Assembly (NCBI GenBank): GCA_036939755.1
Contig: JALLAZ010000450.1
Span: 1 to 15,320, forward strand
Direction of reading: 5' to 3'
Length of the DNA: 15,320 nt
Source of the DNA: Stephanodiscus triporus
Lineage: Eukaryota > Bacillariophyta > Thalassiosirophyceae > Thalassiosirales > Thalassiosiraceae
Shown here: positions 1-8,069 of the stretch, one piece after another
How positions within the stretch are numbered: position 1 is the first letter of the stretch
How the letters are laid out: every line of letters begins with the position of its first letter
Program-made: the position numbers and the translations under genes
The notes under the pieces: model-generated
Seen by the model: the letters and a program-made list of their open reading frames with translations, nothing else
What the model was told of the DNA's origin: nothing
Database searches by the model: none

Positions 1-700
1 ACTTTCATCAGTAACATTTCGTTTCAGGGGAGAAGTTGTCCACCAGCCTAGGTCAATGTCAGAATACTAACCCGCTGGAAATGGTCCGTTGATCCACACC
101 AAATTCCCCTCTAAAATATCAACCCCAAGCTCATAATGAAGACAACGTTTCCCGGTGAACTTGTGAGATGAAAATGGTGCCGTCAATTGACAGCAGACAG
201 TCATTGAGACTCCCACTGCTCTTTCTATTCTCAAATACGATCTGGCAGAGAACAACAGCGGTGAGTTTTCTTAACATTGAGTCAATTGCACCCTTGCACG
301 AAATATAACACACTCACCACATCTGGTTCCACCATATCAGCAGAGATCGCATAAATCAATGGCCAGATATACCAGCCATTGAGCATGTTTTAGGTAAGCA
401 TGGAGGAAGTATAGCATCCACAATAGATGTTTGATGCCTGATTCGGTGGGGATCTTGTCATTTGCAGCCAAAAACCTCCACAAATAGTTGACGCGACGAT
501 AGCTGATGTGCCAAAAAATTGCACAAGGCACGGTCTTCGGTTGACGATGCTCCAATTGTCAGAGGCTTGCGTTGAATGTCCTTGCCAGCAAGGACAAAAG
601 CCTCTGGTCTGTCGTGGTCAACAGGATGGTTCATGGATGGCGGGTTCTGGTGGTCAAGAATGAGGGCACGTGGAAAAAAGTGTGCCGTGGAGATCATCAT
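1..700 (-). pseudogene. Degenerate PIF/Harbinger-like DDE transposase relic, cut by the left window edge
   Basis: Read on the minus strand, several frames in succession show pieces of one protein. First comes a stretch ending in LWRFLAANDKIP followed by KHLLWMLYFLHAY (337-555). Then comes VFENRK...NDCLLSIDGT (131-313), and then HYELGVDILEGNLVWINGPFPAG (67-255). After an in-frame TAG at 67-69 the same frame continues YSDIDLG up to the window edge. The order, with KHLLW, a D in SIDGT (codon 182-184), WINGPF, then a D in YSDIDL, matches the DDE transposase family I associate with diatom genomes. At least two frameshifts and one stop mean it cannot make a full transposase. No terminal inverted repeat or target duplication is visible, and the 3' part lies outside the window. 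The family assignment rests on remembered motifs, not a search. Confidence 0.6.
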
Positions 701-1000
701 CTTGGTGTGCTCTCACAGCTCATGTGGAGGTCTCTTTGAAAAAAACACGACCAATAACACAACATTGTTGGCTATTAGCAAGCAGCAAGGAGGTTGATCG
801 AGATGAAAATAGTTCACTTTGAAAAAAGGACATTAAGCTACATCTATGTCCACCCTCACTCTCACTAAACATCACTCTGTACTGTATACATGCATGGGAA
901 CCTTTTTTGCAGCTCCTCGTTCACTAATAGGGTTAGGTCGGTTCAGGTCATTCAGTGTTGATTCAAATGATGAATGCAGCCCTGCTAACCATCACCCCAT
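701..1000. other. Gene-free stretch between transposase relic and P-domain fragment
   Basis: No supported exon is seen on either strand. The sequence is rather A/T-rich with short A and T runs. It separates two minus-strand relics, the transposase (ending near 700) and the P-domain fragment (beginning near 1001). Confidence 0.5.
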
Positions 1001-1375
1001 TCAACCTAATATGTTGGTCATGTTTAGGGTCAAACTCATACCGGTAATAGCGGCTCCAAATGGCAGGGTGATTTGTTGAGTGACAAATGTTGAACTAAGG
1101 TCAGAAATTGCAACCCCACCACACGTTGGGCTACTGGTGGTTGGGCTACTGGTGGTTGGGCTACTGGTGGTTGGTTTCATGGACGGATTTTCAATCAGAT
1201 TCTCGGAAGGATTCTCGGACGGATTTTCACTCGGATTCTCGGACGGATTCTCAGAGGGATTCTCAGAGGGATTCTCAGAGGGTTTGTGGGTACACTTTCC
1301 TTTTCCTACTGTCTTACATAGTGGCTTTCCTGTGTCCTCACTTGTGTCCATAGGATTTGCCGCCGTCCTTTCCAT
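1001..1375 (-). pseudogene. Truncated P-domain protein with PSEN and TTSSP repeat linkers
   Basis: The minus-strand ORF encodes 124 aa. Residues about 1-32 are Cys/Lys-containing. Next is a run of Pro-Ser-Glu-Asn tetrapeptides (12-nt DNA period, about 1188-1290), then three Thr-Thr-Ser-Ser-Pro units (15-nt period, about 1130-1174), then CGGVAISDLSSTFVTQQITL and LTLNMTN. That last part resembles the first beta strands of the proprotein-convertase P (Homo B) domain, where a conserved DG.TVTS.I.V....I..V.V.L.ITH pattern is expected. The frame closes at TGA (1001-1003) straight after the second strand, so most of the domain is absent. The remainder is not seen in other frames just downstream. A splice donor here cannot be excluded (the sequence reads TTAG then GTTGA), so this could be an exon, but a fragment is more likely. 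Upstream the frame is open only to about 1400. A second P-domain relic sits at 14.1-14.9 kb in the opposite orientation. Confidence 0.5.
1124..1290. repeat. Two adjacent coding-type tandem repeats (15-nt x3, 12-nt x about 8)
   Basis: On the plus strand, TTGGGCTACTGGTGG occurs three times head to tail (about 1126-1174). About a dozen bases later an array of the 12-mer GGATTCTCGGAC and variants (GGATTCTCAGAG) runs to about 1280. Both have periods divisible by three, so they keep the minus-strand reading frame and encode TTSSP and PSEN units. Confidence 0.85.
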
Positions 1376-1400
1376 GAGGCCTCTCGCATGATGAAAACAG

Positions 1401-2360
1401 AATGAAAATATTCAGAAAAGAAACTGGGTGAGATGTATCATGAAAAATAATAAAGAGCGCTGAAAACAATTATGTGGTCAATGATTACTACACCAACATC
1501 TTAAACACTGGGTGCATAAGTCAGTTCAAGATCCGTCTTGGCATCAATTATGACAGTGCATAGATGTCGAAAAGTCAGCTTGTCCTGGTCATCATGGCCT
1601 TTCACAACAACTGAGCAGGGGAAATGACTTACCCCACCACCACCTTGTTGTCCCTGAAAGAGCGTCCCTCAAAAGGACTACCAGGTTCTACATGGACCAC
1701 TGTTTCAGCACCCTTGGAAGCATCCCTTGGCTCGGTTTCGGCGGCATTGGTGTGGAAGGCAGTCAAAACATGGGCGACGCAGAGGCAATTTGAGGGGGCA
1801 AAAATGATTGTTTTATGGGGGCCATGGGGACCATTGGAGCCAGTGGCCCAATTTGGCGAATCTGCTGCCATGAGGATGCTCACATGGATGTTGCTGATGA
1901 GGGGGCATAGGGGGTGGTGGTCAGCAGCAAACGGGGGGATAGAAAAGTTGTTAGACTTTGGTGGAGATAGGGATGGTGGGGTTGTGGCAACACAACGATG
2001 TTTTTTTGTTCTTGGGGCTCATTTGTTGGTGAACAAGTATTGCCACCATATGATATTAAGATGGTGTCATACTGATTTGGGGTTGCTCTACACGATGGCG
2101 CCCTCAGATCGGCATGGAAATGCTGTGAACTAGATGGTTTTATTAGTACTTTTAGTGTGCTGAATTTTGGGACACTATGTGGTCCTGGCCAAAAATAACA
2201 AAGAGATAAGTGAGCACAAAAATGTCAGTTACAAAGGCCAGCTTTGTCCCAATAAGTTAAGTCACAATGAGCACCCAATGCACAAGCAACACAGCGAAAT
2301 GTTGATAGACACTATGACTATGAAGAGGTTAAGTCCAGCTCTCCAGACTCTCAAACTCTT
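1401..2360. other. Gene-free stretch with only unsupported ORFs
   Basis: A 169-codon open frame on the plus strand (1624-2133) overlaps an 84-codon frame on the minus strand (1629-1883). Neither translation shows a recognisable domain, and the plus-strand one is rich in Trp, Gly and Met as expected from chance reading of G-rich DNA. I see no splice pattern linking either to other exons. No RNA gene is recognised. Confidence 0.5.
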
Positions 2361-2366
2361 AAGAAT

Positions 2367-2431
2367 TAATGTAGAAAGAGTATGTCTAGGAATATTGTAC
2401 TAATGTAGAAAGAGTATGTCTCGGAATATTG
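2367..2431. repeat. 31-bp direct repeat, two copies, 34-bp period
   Basis: The 31-mer beginning TAATGTAGAAAGAGTATGTC occurs at 2367-2397 and again at 2401-2431 with a single mismatch (CTAGG versus CTCGG). The three bases between are TAC. This is a recent local tandem duplication. Confidence 0.9.
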
Positions 2432-2449
2432 AGAGATAAAATAATTTAA

Positions 2450-2526
2450 AGTCTGTCTGTGTGTGTGTCTGTGTGTGTGTCTGTGTGTGCATCTGTGTGT
2501 GGGTCTGTGTGTGCGTCTGTGTCTGT
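2450..2526. repeat. GT-rich microsatellite (GTCTGTGTGTGT-like units)
   Basis: The sequence is a string of TGTG dinucleotide repeats punctuated by TC about every 8-12 bases, with occasional variants (GCATC, GGGTC). It is a compound microsatellite/minisatellite. Confidence 0.9.
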
Positions 2527-2660
2527 AAATGAAATTCCGACGTAGAGTTTTGTGTAGACGGAAAATTTAAAAAGGGGGGGGATTGATTAAAGACTGTTGC
2601 TGCATTATTGTAAATGCAGCATTGAAACGCACCATTAATGCAGATTTGAAGTCCTTAACT

Positions 2661-2702
2661 ATGGCAATGGCAATGGCAATGGCAATGGCAATGGCAATGG
2701 CT
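2661..2702. repeat. Hexanucleotide repeat (ATGGCA)7
   Basis: Seven head-to-tail ATGGCA units are present, the last being ATGGCT. The period is divisible by three, but no surrounding coding frame is supported. Confidence 0.95.
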
Positions 2703-3880
2703 TGCAGAGGCATTACAGCAATATACTTAATTGATCAGTGAAGCTGTCATGCCGGAGTCCGCAGAGCAAAATCCCCTTCCTTTACATTAATGGCATTAGT
2801 GTTTACTCATTAAGAATGACATCTACTTTAGCTGCCTAGAGTATGTACTACGTACATAAATACATAAACACCTCTTAACAGGAGCTTCCATGGTGCAGCC
2901 CCTATCGGCTTGTACTCTCACAGTATTTGTGCTCACATATAGCTTTTGACTGGTACAGGTGGCAAAAACTGCTCGCGGACACAACTTTACTACCATAGAA
3001 CACGCAGTCCAAGCAACGATCCCGCCATTTTGCATTTGAATTCATTTTGGTCAAACAGCGGTAGTTAATACTTTGCAGAATCGGAATCCGGTCATTAGTT
3101 TTGCCGAGTGACAATTTTTGAGCCGAGGATCTGCAAATTTAAATACTACTCTAAATTTTCCTCGGAGGTAATGAGACTTGGTAATTAAATAATGATGAGG
3201 AGATAGAAAACTCTGGGGAAGAAATTACAACGTCAATGCAGGACTACAGTGATCTACTCTTCGATGCCACAGAGAATCCTTCTGTCAAAACTGGCCATGC
3301 CGATGGCTACTCAAAAAACCTGTAGTGGAGGAGGCAGGGATGGGGGTAGGAGGATCTGGATAAGATAGAGGGTAAGTGGCAGACATCACGGGAGACTTGG
3401 GCATGTCTGTCAACGATTGGCTTCTTGATAAAGCGTCAAACAAATCAGGAGAAGGTTAATAAAAGTTCATTCAAGCTTCCAGCAGAAATGGACAGAAGAT
3501 GGGCTTCAGAGATGATACGTCACACCACCCTTTGCGAAAGGATGGAGTGGAGATATCTGTGATATGGCTTGATGGCGCAATCGGCCTGCGTAGCTGGATG
3601 ATGGGTTCAAGAGGTGAGGCACTGATGGGAAAGTGTCACAGTAAGTATGTGACGTGTTCGTCCATTGTTCAAACCAGACGCAGGGCTCCTTGCAAGAGCG
3701 GAAGAAACAATAAATGCTCCATGACATGCCCCCCCCCCCCCCTGAAGAGTACGACCTTGCTTGTGCCTGTCAATGGTATGCATTATATATATTCCAAAGA
3801 GCTTGATCTGGTGGATAATGGGAATCAAAGAGGGAAAGGGGGGGAATAGTATTACTGAAGGAAGTGTAAAGTATAACCAA
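2703..3880. other. Gene-free stretch, no supported exon
   Basis: Several 70-116 codon ORFs occur on both strands (for example 2823-3114 minus, 3499-3849 plus), but none shows a domain, a repeat structure or splice support. A C12-type homopolymer lies at about 3729-3742. A short in-frame stretch at 3236-3325 on the plus strand (DYSDLLFDATENP...) looks protein-like but has no continuation I can defend. Confidence 0.45.
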
Positions 3881-3883
3881 AAA

Positions 3884-3999
3884 TGTTGAATGTTAACTTT
3901 CTAAGTTTTGTGTCTTTGTCAATCGTCATCGTAAAAGGTACTGTTGAATTTAACTTTCTAAAGTTATGGATCTTTGTCAACCTATGTTGTAAAAGATAC
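3884..3999. repeat. Diverged tandem duplication, 58-bp period
   Basis: The copies at 3884-3941 and 3942-3999 both begin TGTTGAAT, share TTAACTTTCTAA and TCTTTGTCAA in the same order, and end in GTAAAA followed by a purine-rich tail. They differ by small indels and substitutions, so the duplication is older than the 31-bp repeat at 2367. Confidence 0.75.
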
Positions 4000-4110
4000 A
4001 TCTTAACTTACTCATGATATTTGTGAGTCAAGATGTGACGTAGAGTTTCTCATTCTAGTAGTTTTTATACACTCTAGCTCTCTGAATGAGAACATCCACT
4101 AGCACCTTAC

Positions 4111-4216
4111 CTGCGACGTGGATGCAAGCGATATCCTTTTCGCCACTAGGGAACTTGTTATTGTAGATAGCACTTAGGAGCAGACGATTGGAATCTCGTC
4201 GGTGTTTCAATTTCAT
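4111..4216 (-). other. Orphan exon-like ORF ending at a strong splice donor
   Basis: On the minus strand an ATG at 4214-4216 opens a 35-codon frame (MKLKHRRDSN...SGEKDIACIHVA) that runs directly into CGCAG|GTAAGG, an excellent donor, at 4110/4111. The frame is open 8 codons further upstream, to a TGA at 4241-4243. Amino-acid composition is protein-like, and codon use resembles the A/T-richer flank rather than the gene block. I could not find a following exon: candidate acceptors downstream lead quickly to stops. The protein is not recognised. It may be the first exon of a decayed gene, or chance. Confidence 0.25.
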
Positions 4217-4740
4217 TGACAGGGTTTCAGACGATTTGGTTCATCCCCGCCCTGGTGTAACCGAGATAGCTAAATAATGGAGTGGCATATTGATTGTGAG
4301 GTGAAATTAATATGTCAGTTTTCCTCAGCTAGGTGAACCTTATCATGAATTATGTTGTAACTTTTTGGCCACAAAGAGGCAAGTCGGTGCTACCTCGATT
4401 CTTATGCCAATTCTACTTCGCTGTCTTGTGGGTTTGTGCCGTAATCCAATTCGTTGAGACTTCAAGTTTGGTTCTCATCCGTCCCCCCCCATCTATGAAT
4501 TAATTTTATGAACGCGGCCCAAATTCCCCACAAGATGCACCACAAGGAGAAGAATTATGCCCCCCCGCCCCCCACCCCACACCGATCACTTTACACCTAA
4601 GGTAGCCAATCTATGGAAAATTCCGAAACATGATATGGATATGGCTTCAGAGCAAGATGTGATCACTCCAATCCTTATGTTGCCATTCCCAATCATTCGT
4701 CTTTCCGATGTTTTTTATTATTATTTCAACGGACCCATCA
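4217..4740. other. Gene-free stretch downstream of the GSK3 gene
   Basis: No exon is recognised here. A C-rich tract lies at 4558-4577. The stretch is the 3' flank of the minus-strand GSK3 gene and should hold its 3' UTR and polyadenylation region, although no clear signal stands out. Confidence 0.5.
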
Positions 4741-6681
4741 TTATCTTGCGCAAGGCTTAGAGTCCCCAATATCTACGTTACCTACGTTCACGTGCGGCGG
4801 AATGAGCTGCCGGACGGGGAGAAATTGAGAGTGTATCCTGAGATCAGATGATGGCCGCCCGGTCATTCATACATCAAAACTTCAACATAGCAAAAACTAA
4901 CCTTGGCCAACAGCTCCGGCGAGGACGCCAGCTCGTGGTGGGTGAAATCGAAAAGGGGAGGGAGCGCGTTCCCGTTCGGCAGACGCGTCCGATCGTCCCT
5001 GAGCTCGTCAAAGAACGGGTGGCCGCACCCTTCCAGCGGTTTGATGCGCCGTTCGGGATCGTACGCCAAAGTTGACGCGATGAAATCTATGGCCTCCTCG
5101 GGAGTTTTTGATCGAAACACCTTCCGCCACTGGCACGCCTTGATCTGGGGGAATTTGAACTCCGTGTAGTTGGAGTTCATGGAGCTTATCTCCTCCCTGG
5201 TGGGAGTTCCGAGCACCTTGATGATTTCAACGAGCTGATCGACGCCGGAATCGCCGGGGAATAAAGGCTGGCCGAGCAAGAGCTCCGCCCCCACGCAGCC
5301 TGCCGGGAGGGGAATGATGTGGATTCAAAGGAACGTACGTTAAGGCACTGCCTTCGGTGACCGAAACCAAATACACACACACAACACAGCAGGCAACCAA
5401 TCACCGGCACCATCCTCACCTTGGGACCAAATATCAATTGCCGTGGAATAATTGGTGCTCCCGAATATCAGCTCCGGCGCCCGGTAATACCTGCTGCAAA
5501 TGTAGCTGACGTTCGGCTCCCCCCTGACGAGCGCCTTCGCGCTTCCGAAATCGCATAGCTTCAGCTGCTGATTCTCGGGATTGACGAGCAGGTTCTGCGG
5601 CTTGATGTCGCGGTGGCATATCCCGAGGGCGTGGATGTGGGATAACGCACGAGATAGCTGGTATAGGTAGAGTTTGACATAAAGCAATGGCAGGGACATC
5701 TTTGACTTTTGGTGCTGGCGGCTTATGGAGTACACGGTCTCAGGAACATATTCAAGAACAAGGTTGAGGTAGAGCTCGTCTTGTTTTTCGCCCTTTTGGG
5801 GACGGGAAAGAGAATGGGATGTTTGCATTGAGATAAAATGCGGAGGTGGGGAAAGGGGGAGGCGGCGAGTGTTTTTAAGCGGAATTTGAGATCAAGGGTC
5901 AAATTCAAACGAAAGTCGCCATTCTCGCTAGCGAGCAGCAACGAAGGGAGCGACGCCACGACTTTCGCCCTCTCACCTGACTGTAAAAACAGTGCTTCAG
6001 ACCTACGATGTTCGAGTGTCCGTCCTTAACGAGCTGTCTCATGATTTGCAATTCGCGATTCTTGAATCGCTTGTCCTGTAGCACCTTCTTGATCGCGACG
6101 ATCTCCCCCGTCTCGACGACCGAGGCCTGGAAGACCACGCCGAACGATCCGTTCCCTATGATGCGCTCGGCGGAGTAGGATATCGTCTCGGCGGCCGAGG
6201 ACGCTCCCCCGCCCGGGGACGAGTCGACAGAGGATGACGAGGGGGGGGGTGATTTGTTGTTGTTGTTGTTGTCGATCAAGGCGTTTCGGGGAGGGCCCAC
6301 GCCTCCGCCTCCGCCGACGCCGGGCGGAGGCGGTCGATCGACGTTGGTGGGCGCGGCATCATCGCTCGACGTGGCCGTCGGCGCCGCCGCGGCCGCAAAC
6401 GTCGCGGCCGCGGAGACGGGCGGGGGCTCGGCGAGCGAATTGGCCCGCCCTCCCCTCCCCACGCCCGCCGCTCCTCCCGCCACTATCATCCCTCCTCCTC
6501 CTCCTCCTCCGACGGCTACCCCCCCCGCGACAACCCCCGTCGCCGTCCCGCTCCCGTCGTGCTGATTCATCGACACCGACGCGGAAGAGTCCCGACTCAT
6601 GTGTCTCGACGCCGAGGCCGTGGAGGGGGGCGTGCCCGAGCTGCCGGTCATGTCGGCGGACTTTGCGGTCGTGGCCATCAT
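4741..6681 (-). CDS. GSK3: GSK3/shaggy-type serine/threonine protein kinase, 4 exons
   Basis: Exons (minus): 6681-5977, 5792-5420, 5299-4902 and 4806-4741. All three introns are GT-AG (184, 120 and 95 nt) and the join is in frame, giving 513 aa. An unusually long, Gly/Pro/Ser-rich N-terminus of about 165 residues, including a poly-Asn run, precedes a complete CMGC kinase domain. Visible features are IGNGSFGVV, the VAIKK lysine (about 198), [18 protein letters not shown] (Asp about 297), CDFGSAK (316-318) and activation loop [13 protein letters not shown] with the GSK3 tyrosine (about 332). The R (RELQ), R (HRD) and K (SAK) that bind primed phosphate in GSK3 are all present. The C-terminus ends LIPPHVNV, as in the family. 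GSK3 phosphorylates primed Ser/Thr substrates in metabolic, developmental and stress signalling. The start is at 6681 (MMATTAKS); an upstream in-frame ATG at 6771 would add 30 residues. An obvious human Ser9-type inhibitory site is not seen. Confidence 0.95.
6253..6273. repeat. GTT trinucleotide run encoding poly-Asn in GSK3
   Basis: The plus strand reads (GTT)n; on the minus strand this is AAC/AAT encoding Asn in the disordered N-terminus. Neighbouring G and C homopolymers encode Gly and Pro runs. Confidence 0.8.
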
Positions 6682-7171
6682 GTGGGTGGAAAGAAGAGAA
6701 GAGAGAGGATGGATATGAATATCTATCCGGGCAGACACTCCTAACCAAGATCTCTCAATCCCAACGAGCACTCCCGTGGTGGTGTCTTTGCTCTTCTCTT
6801 ATTATGGAGTTCGGCTCTCGCTCTCATCATATTATTCCGCCTGTATTATTATTCATGCTCTAGGAGTAGGATATCTTCATCCAAGCTTCGTCGTTGGTGT
6901 AGATTTATTAGATTCGTGCAAGAAGTATTATTCTAAGGGGGGTAACAATTGACGCGTAATCTAACGTTTAACGTTATGTGTATGATTGTTGGTCGGAGTG
7001 GCATTTTACGAAGTTCACGAAGCTCATTATTGGCCCCCCTTTTTTTGCCACCTTCTGTTCCAACGCGCCAGCCGCGCGAACCGCCCCAATCACAATCATC
7101 CTCACACACCACGACGGCCTCGTCACAAACATGAGAATCTGGCGCAGCGCGCCGTTCTCTTAAATAACAAT
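6682..7171. promoter_or_regulatory. Shared divergent upstream region of GSK3 (minus) and the 162-aa gene (plus)
   Basis: About 490 nt separate the two start codons, so 5' UTRs and promoters of both genes must lie here. A directly repeated TAACGTT TAACGTT is present at 6962-6975. A CT-rich strand immediately upstream of the GSK3 start looks like 5' UTR. ORFs across this region are chance readings. No core promoter element can be assigned with confidence. Confidence 0.5.
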
Positions 7172-7933
7172 ATGGCCGAGTCGAGTGAAGAGTGTCAACA
7201 TGGGAGACCACCAGAGGGCATGTGCTGTCTATGCACCATGGAGGATATCACCGAAGAAGATCAGAATTACGGTAAGGTTGTTCATGTCAACATCGATTTG
7301 TCTCGATAAATCTCCGTGGCCGTCACATCCGGCCCTGCCTCGTGGTTTGACTTGAATATTGCATCATGTCACGAAATGGACGCATTCTCTCTCTCGCTTT
7401 GAATATGACACTCACTTCATTTCTTGTGTCGATCGCAAGTCGAGTTTCAGTCGTATCCGTCGATGAAATGGAAGCCCGCTCAATTCGAATTGTGCGTGGT
7501 GCAGCAGGTGAGCGGAATCGAATTGCTTCATCAACTTCTTCGAAATATCTTGTGGATTTGCCCCCCCCCCACACACACACACACACCGCTTGAAATTACG
7601 ATTCAAATGCAGCTTTTGGACACTCAATTCGACCAATACATAAGCAGAGTCAAAACGACTGACTGCCAGGCCGAGTTACGTCGACTGCTCAAAGATGGTC
7701 CTCCCGTATACGTTTCGGACAAGCACGCGTTCCCATTGGATGAGAATGATACGCACGTGTGCAGATTGTGGTTCGCGTTGGACGGTCGGGAACGGGATGC
7801 CAAACTGAGGGGCGCAGTGGAGGGAGAGGAGAGGGACGCGTTGTGGAAGGAGTTGAACGAGTTCATCATCGAGGTGGGGAAGGAAGAAGGAGATGACGTC
7901 GAGGAGGACGAAAGGGGTCCCGGCGCGGATTGA
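7172..7933 (+). CDS. Unrecognised Cys/His-rich small protein, 3 exons
   Basis: Exons are 7172-7271, 7440-7507 and 7613-7933. Introns of 168 and 105 nt both have GT-AG ends (G|GTAAGG...GCAAG|TC and CAG|GTGAGC...TGCAG|CT), and the joined frame gives 162 aa. The N-terminus has a compact cluster, CQHG...GMCCLCTMEDIT (residues about 9-27), with spacing compatible with a small zinc site. Next comes NYVEFQSYPSMKWKPAQFEL, which looks conserved and structured. The middle (LLDTQFDQYISRV...CQAELRRLLKDGPPVYVSDKHAFPLD) is probably helical, and the tail is highly acidic (EEGDDVEEDERGP). There is no signal peptide or membrane segment, so it is likely cytosolic or nuclear. I do not recognise the family; the C-x-H...C-x2-C cluster vaguely recalls small zinc fingers such as that of Npl4, but that is not evidence of homology. 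The second intron carries a C10 tract and a CA microsatellite. It is convergent with the methylesterase gene. Confidence 0.8.
7561..7586. repeat. C10 run plus (CA)n microsatellite inside an intron
   Basis: Ten C residues are followed by about eight CA units, in the second intron of the 162-aa gene and 26 nt before its acceptor, where they help form the pyrimidine-rich tract. Confidence 0.85.
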
Positions 7934-8069
7934 CGAAAAAAAAAAGCTGTGAACGTGTAAATTTGAGCAGTGGGGACACATACATAATTCATGCCATCGC
8001 GGGTCGTAGATAATGGATTCGATGCTCATCAAGCCTACACGTAATATATATTATATCATCGAGTTGACT

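Noticed and set aside
1124..1290. CRISPR-like regular repeats
   Set aside because: The periods are 12 and 15 nt with no spacers; these are in-frame peptide repeats in a eukaryotic sequence.
1624..2133. 169-codon plus-strand ORF in the left flank
   Set aside because: No recognisable domain, unusual Trp/Met/Gly richness, an equally open opposite strand, and no splice partners.
3236..3400. Protein-like stretch DYSDLLFDATENP...GHADGY, followed by EDLDKIEGK in another reading, faintly like the Lto1/Yae1 family
   Set aside because: The match is a few residues only, the frame closes at 3325, the core of the family is absent, and no intron can be defended between the two pieces.
4081..4260. Possible small RNA gene (an ACCTTACCTG string like a U1 5' end, a GACGA/TCGTC hairpin, and a GGTTCATCCCC string like a T arm)
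   Set aside because: U1 needs ACTTACCT at its very 5' end and a conserved loop and Sm site, which are missing; no cloverleaf can be folded around the T-arm-like string. The same bases are better explained as a minus-strand splice donor.
6234..6863. Long plus-strand ORF (209 codons) opposite GSK3 exon 1
   Set aside because: It is an Arg/Leu/Pro-rich shadow of the GC-rich, low-complexity GSK3 N-terminus and has no domain.
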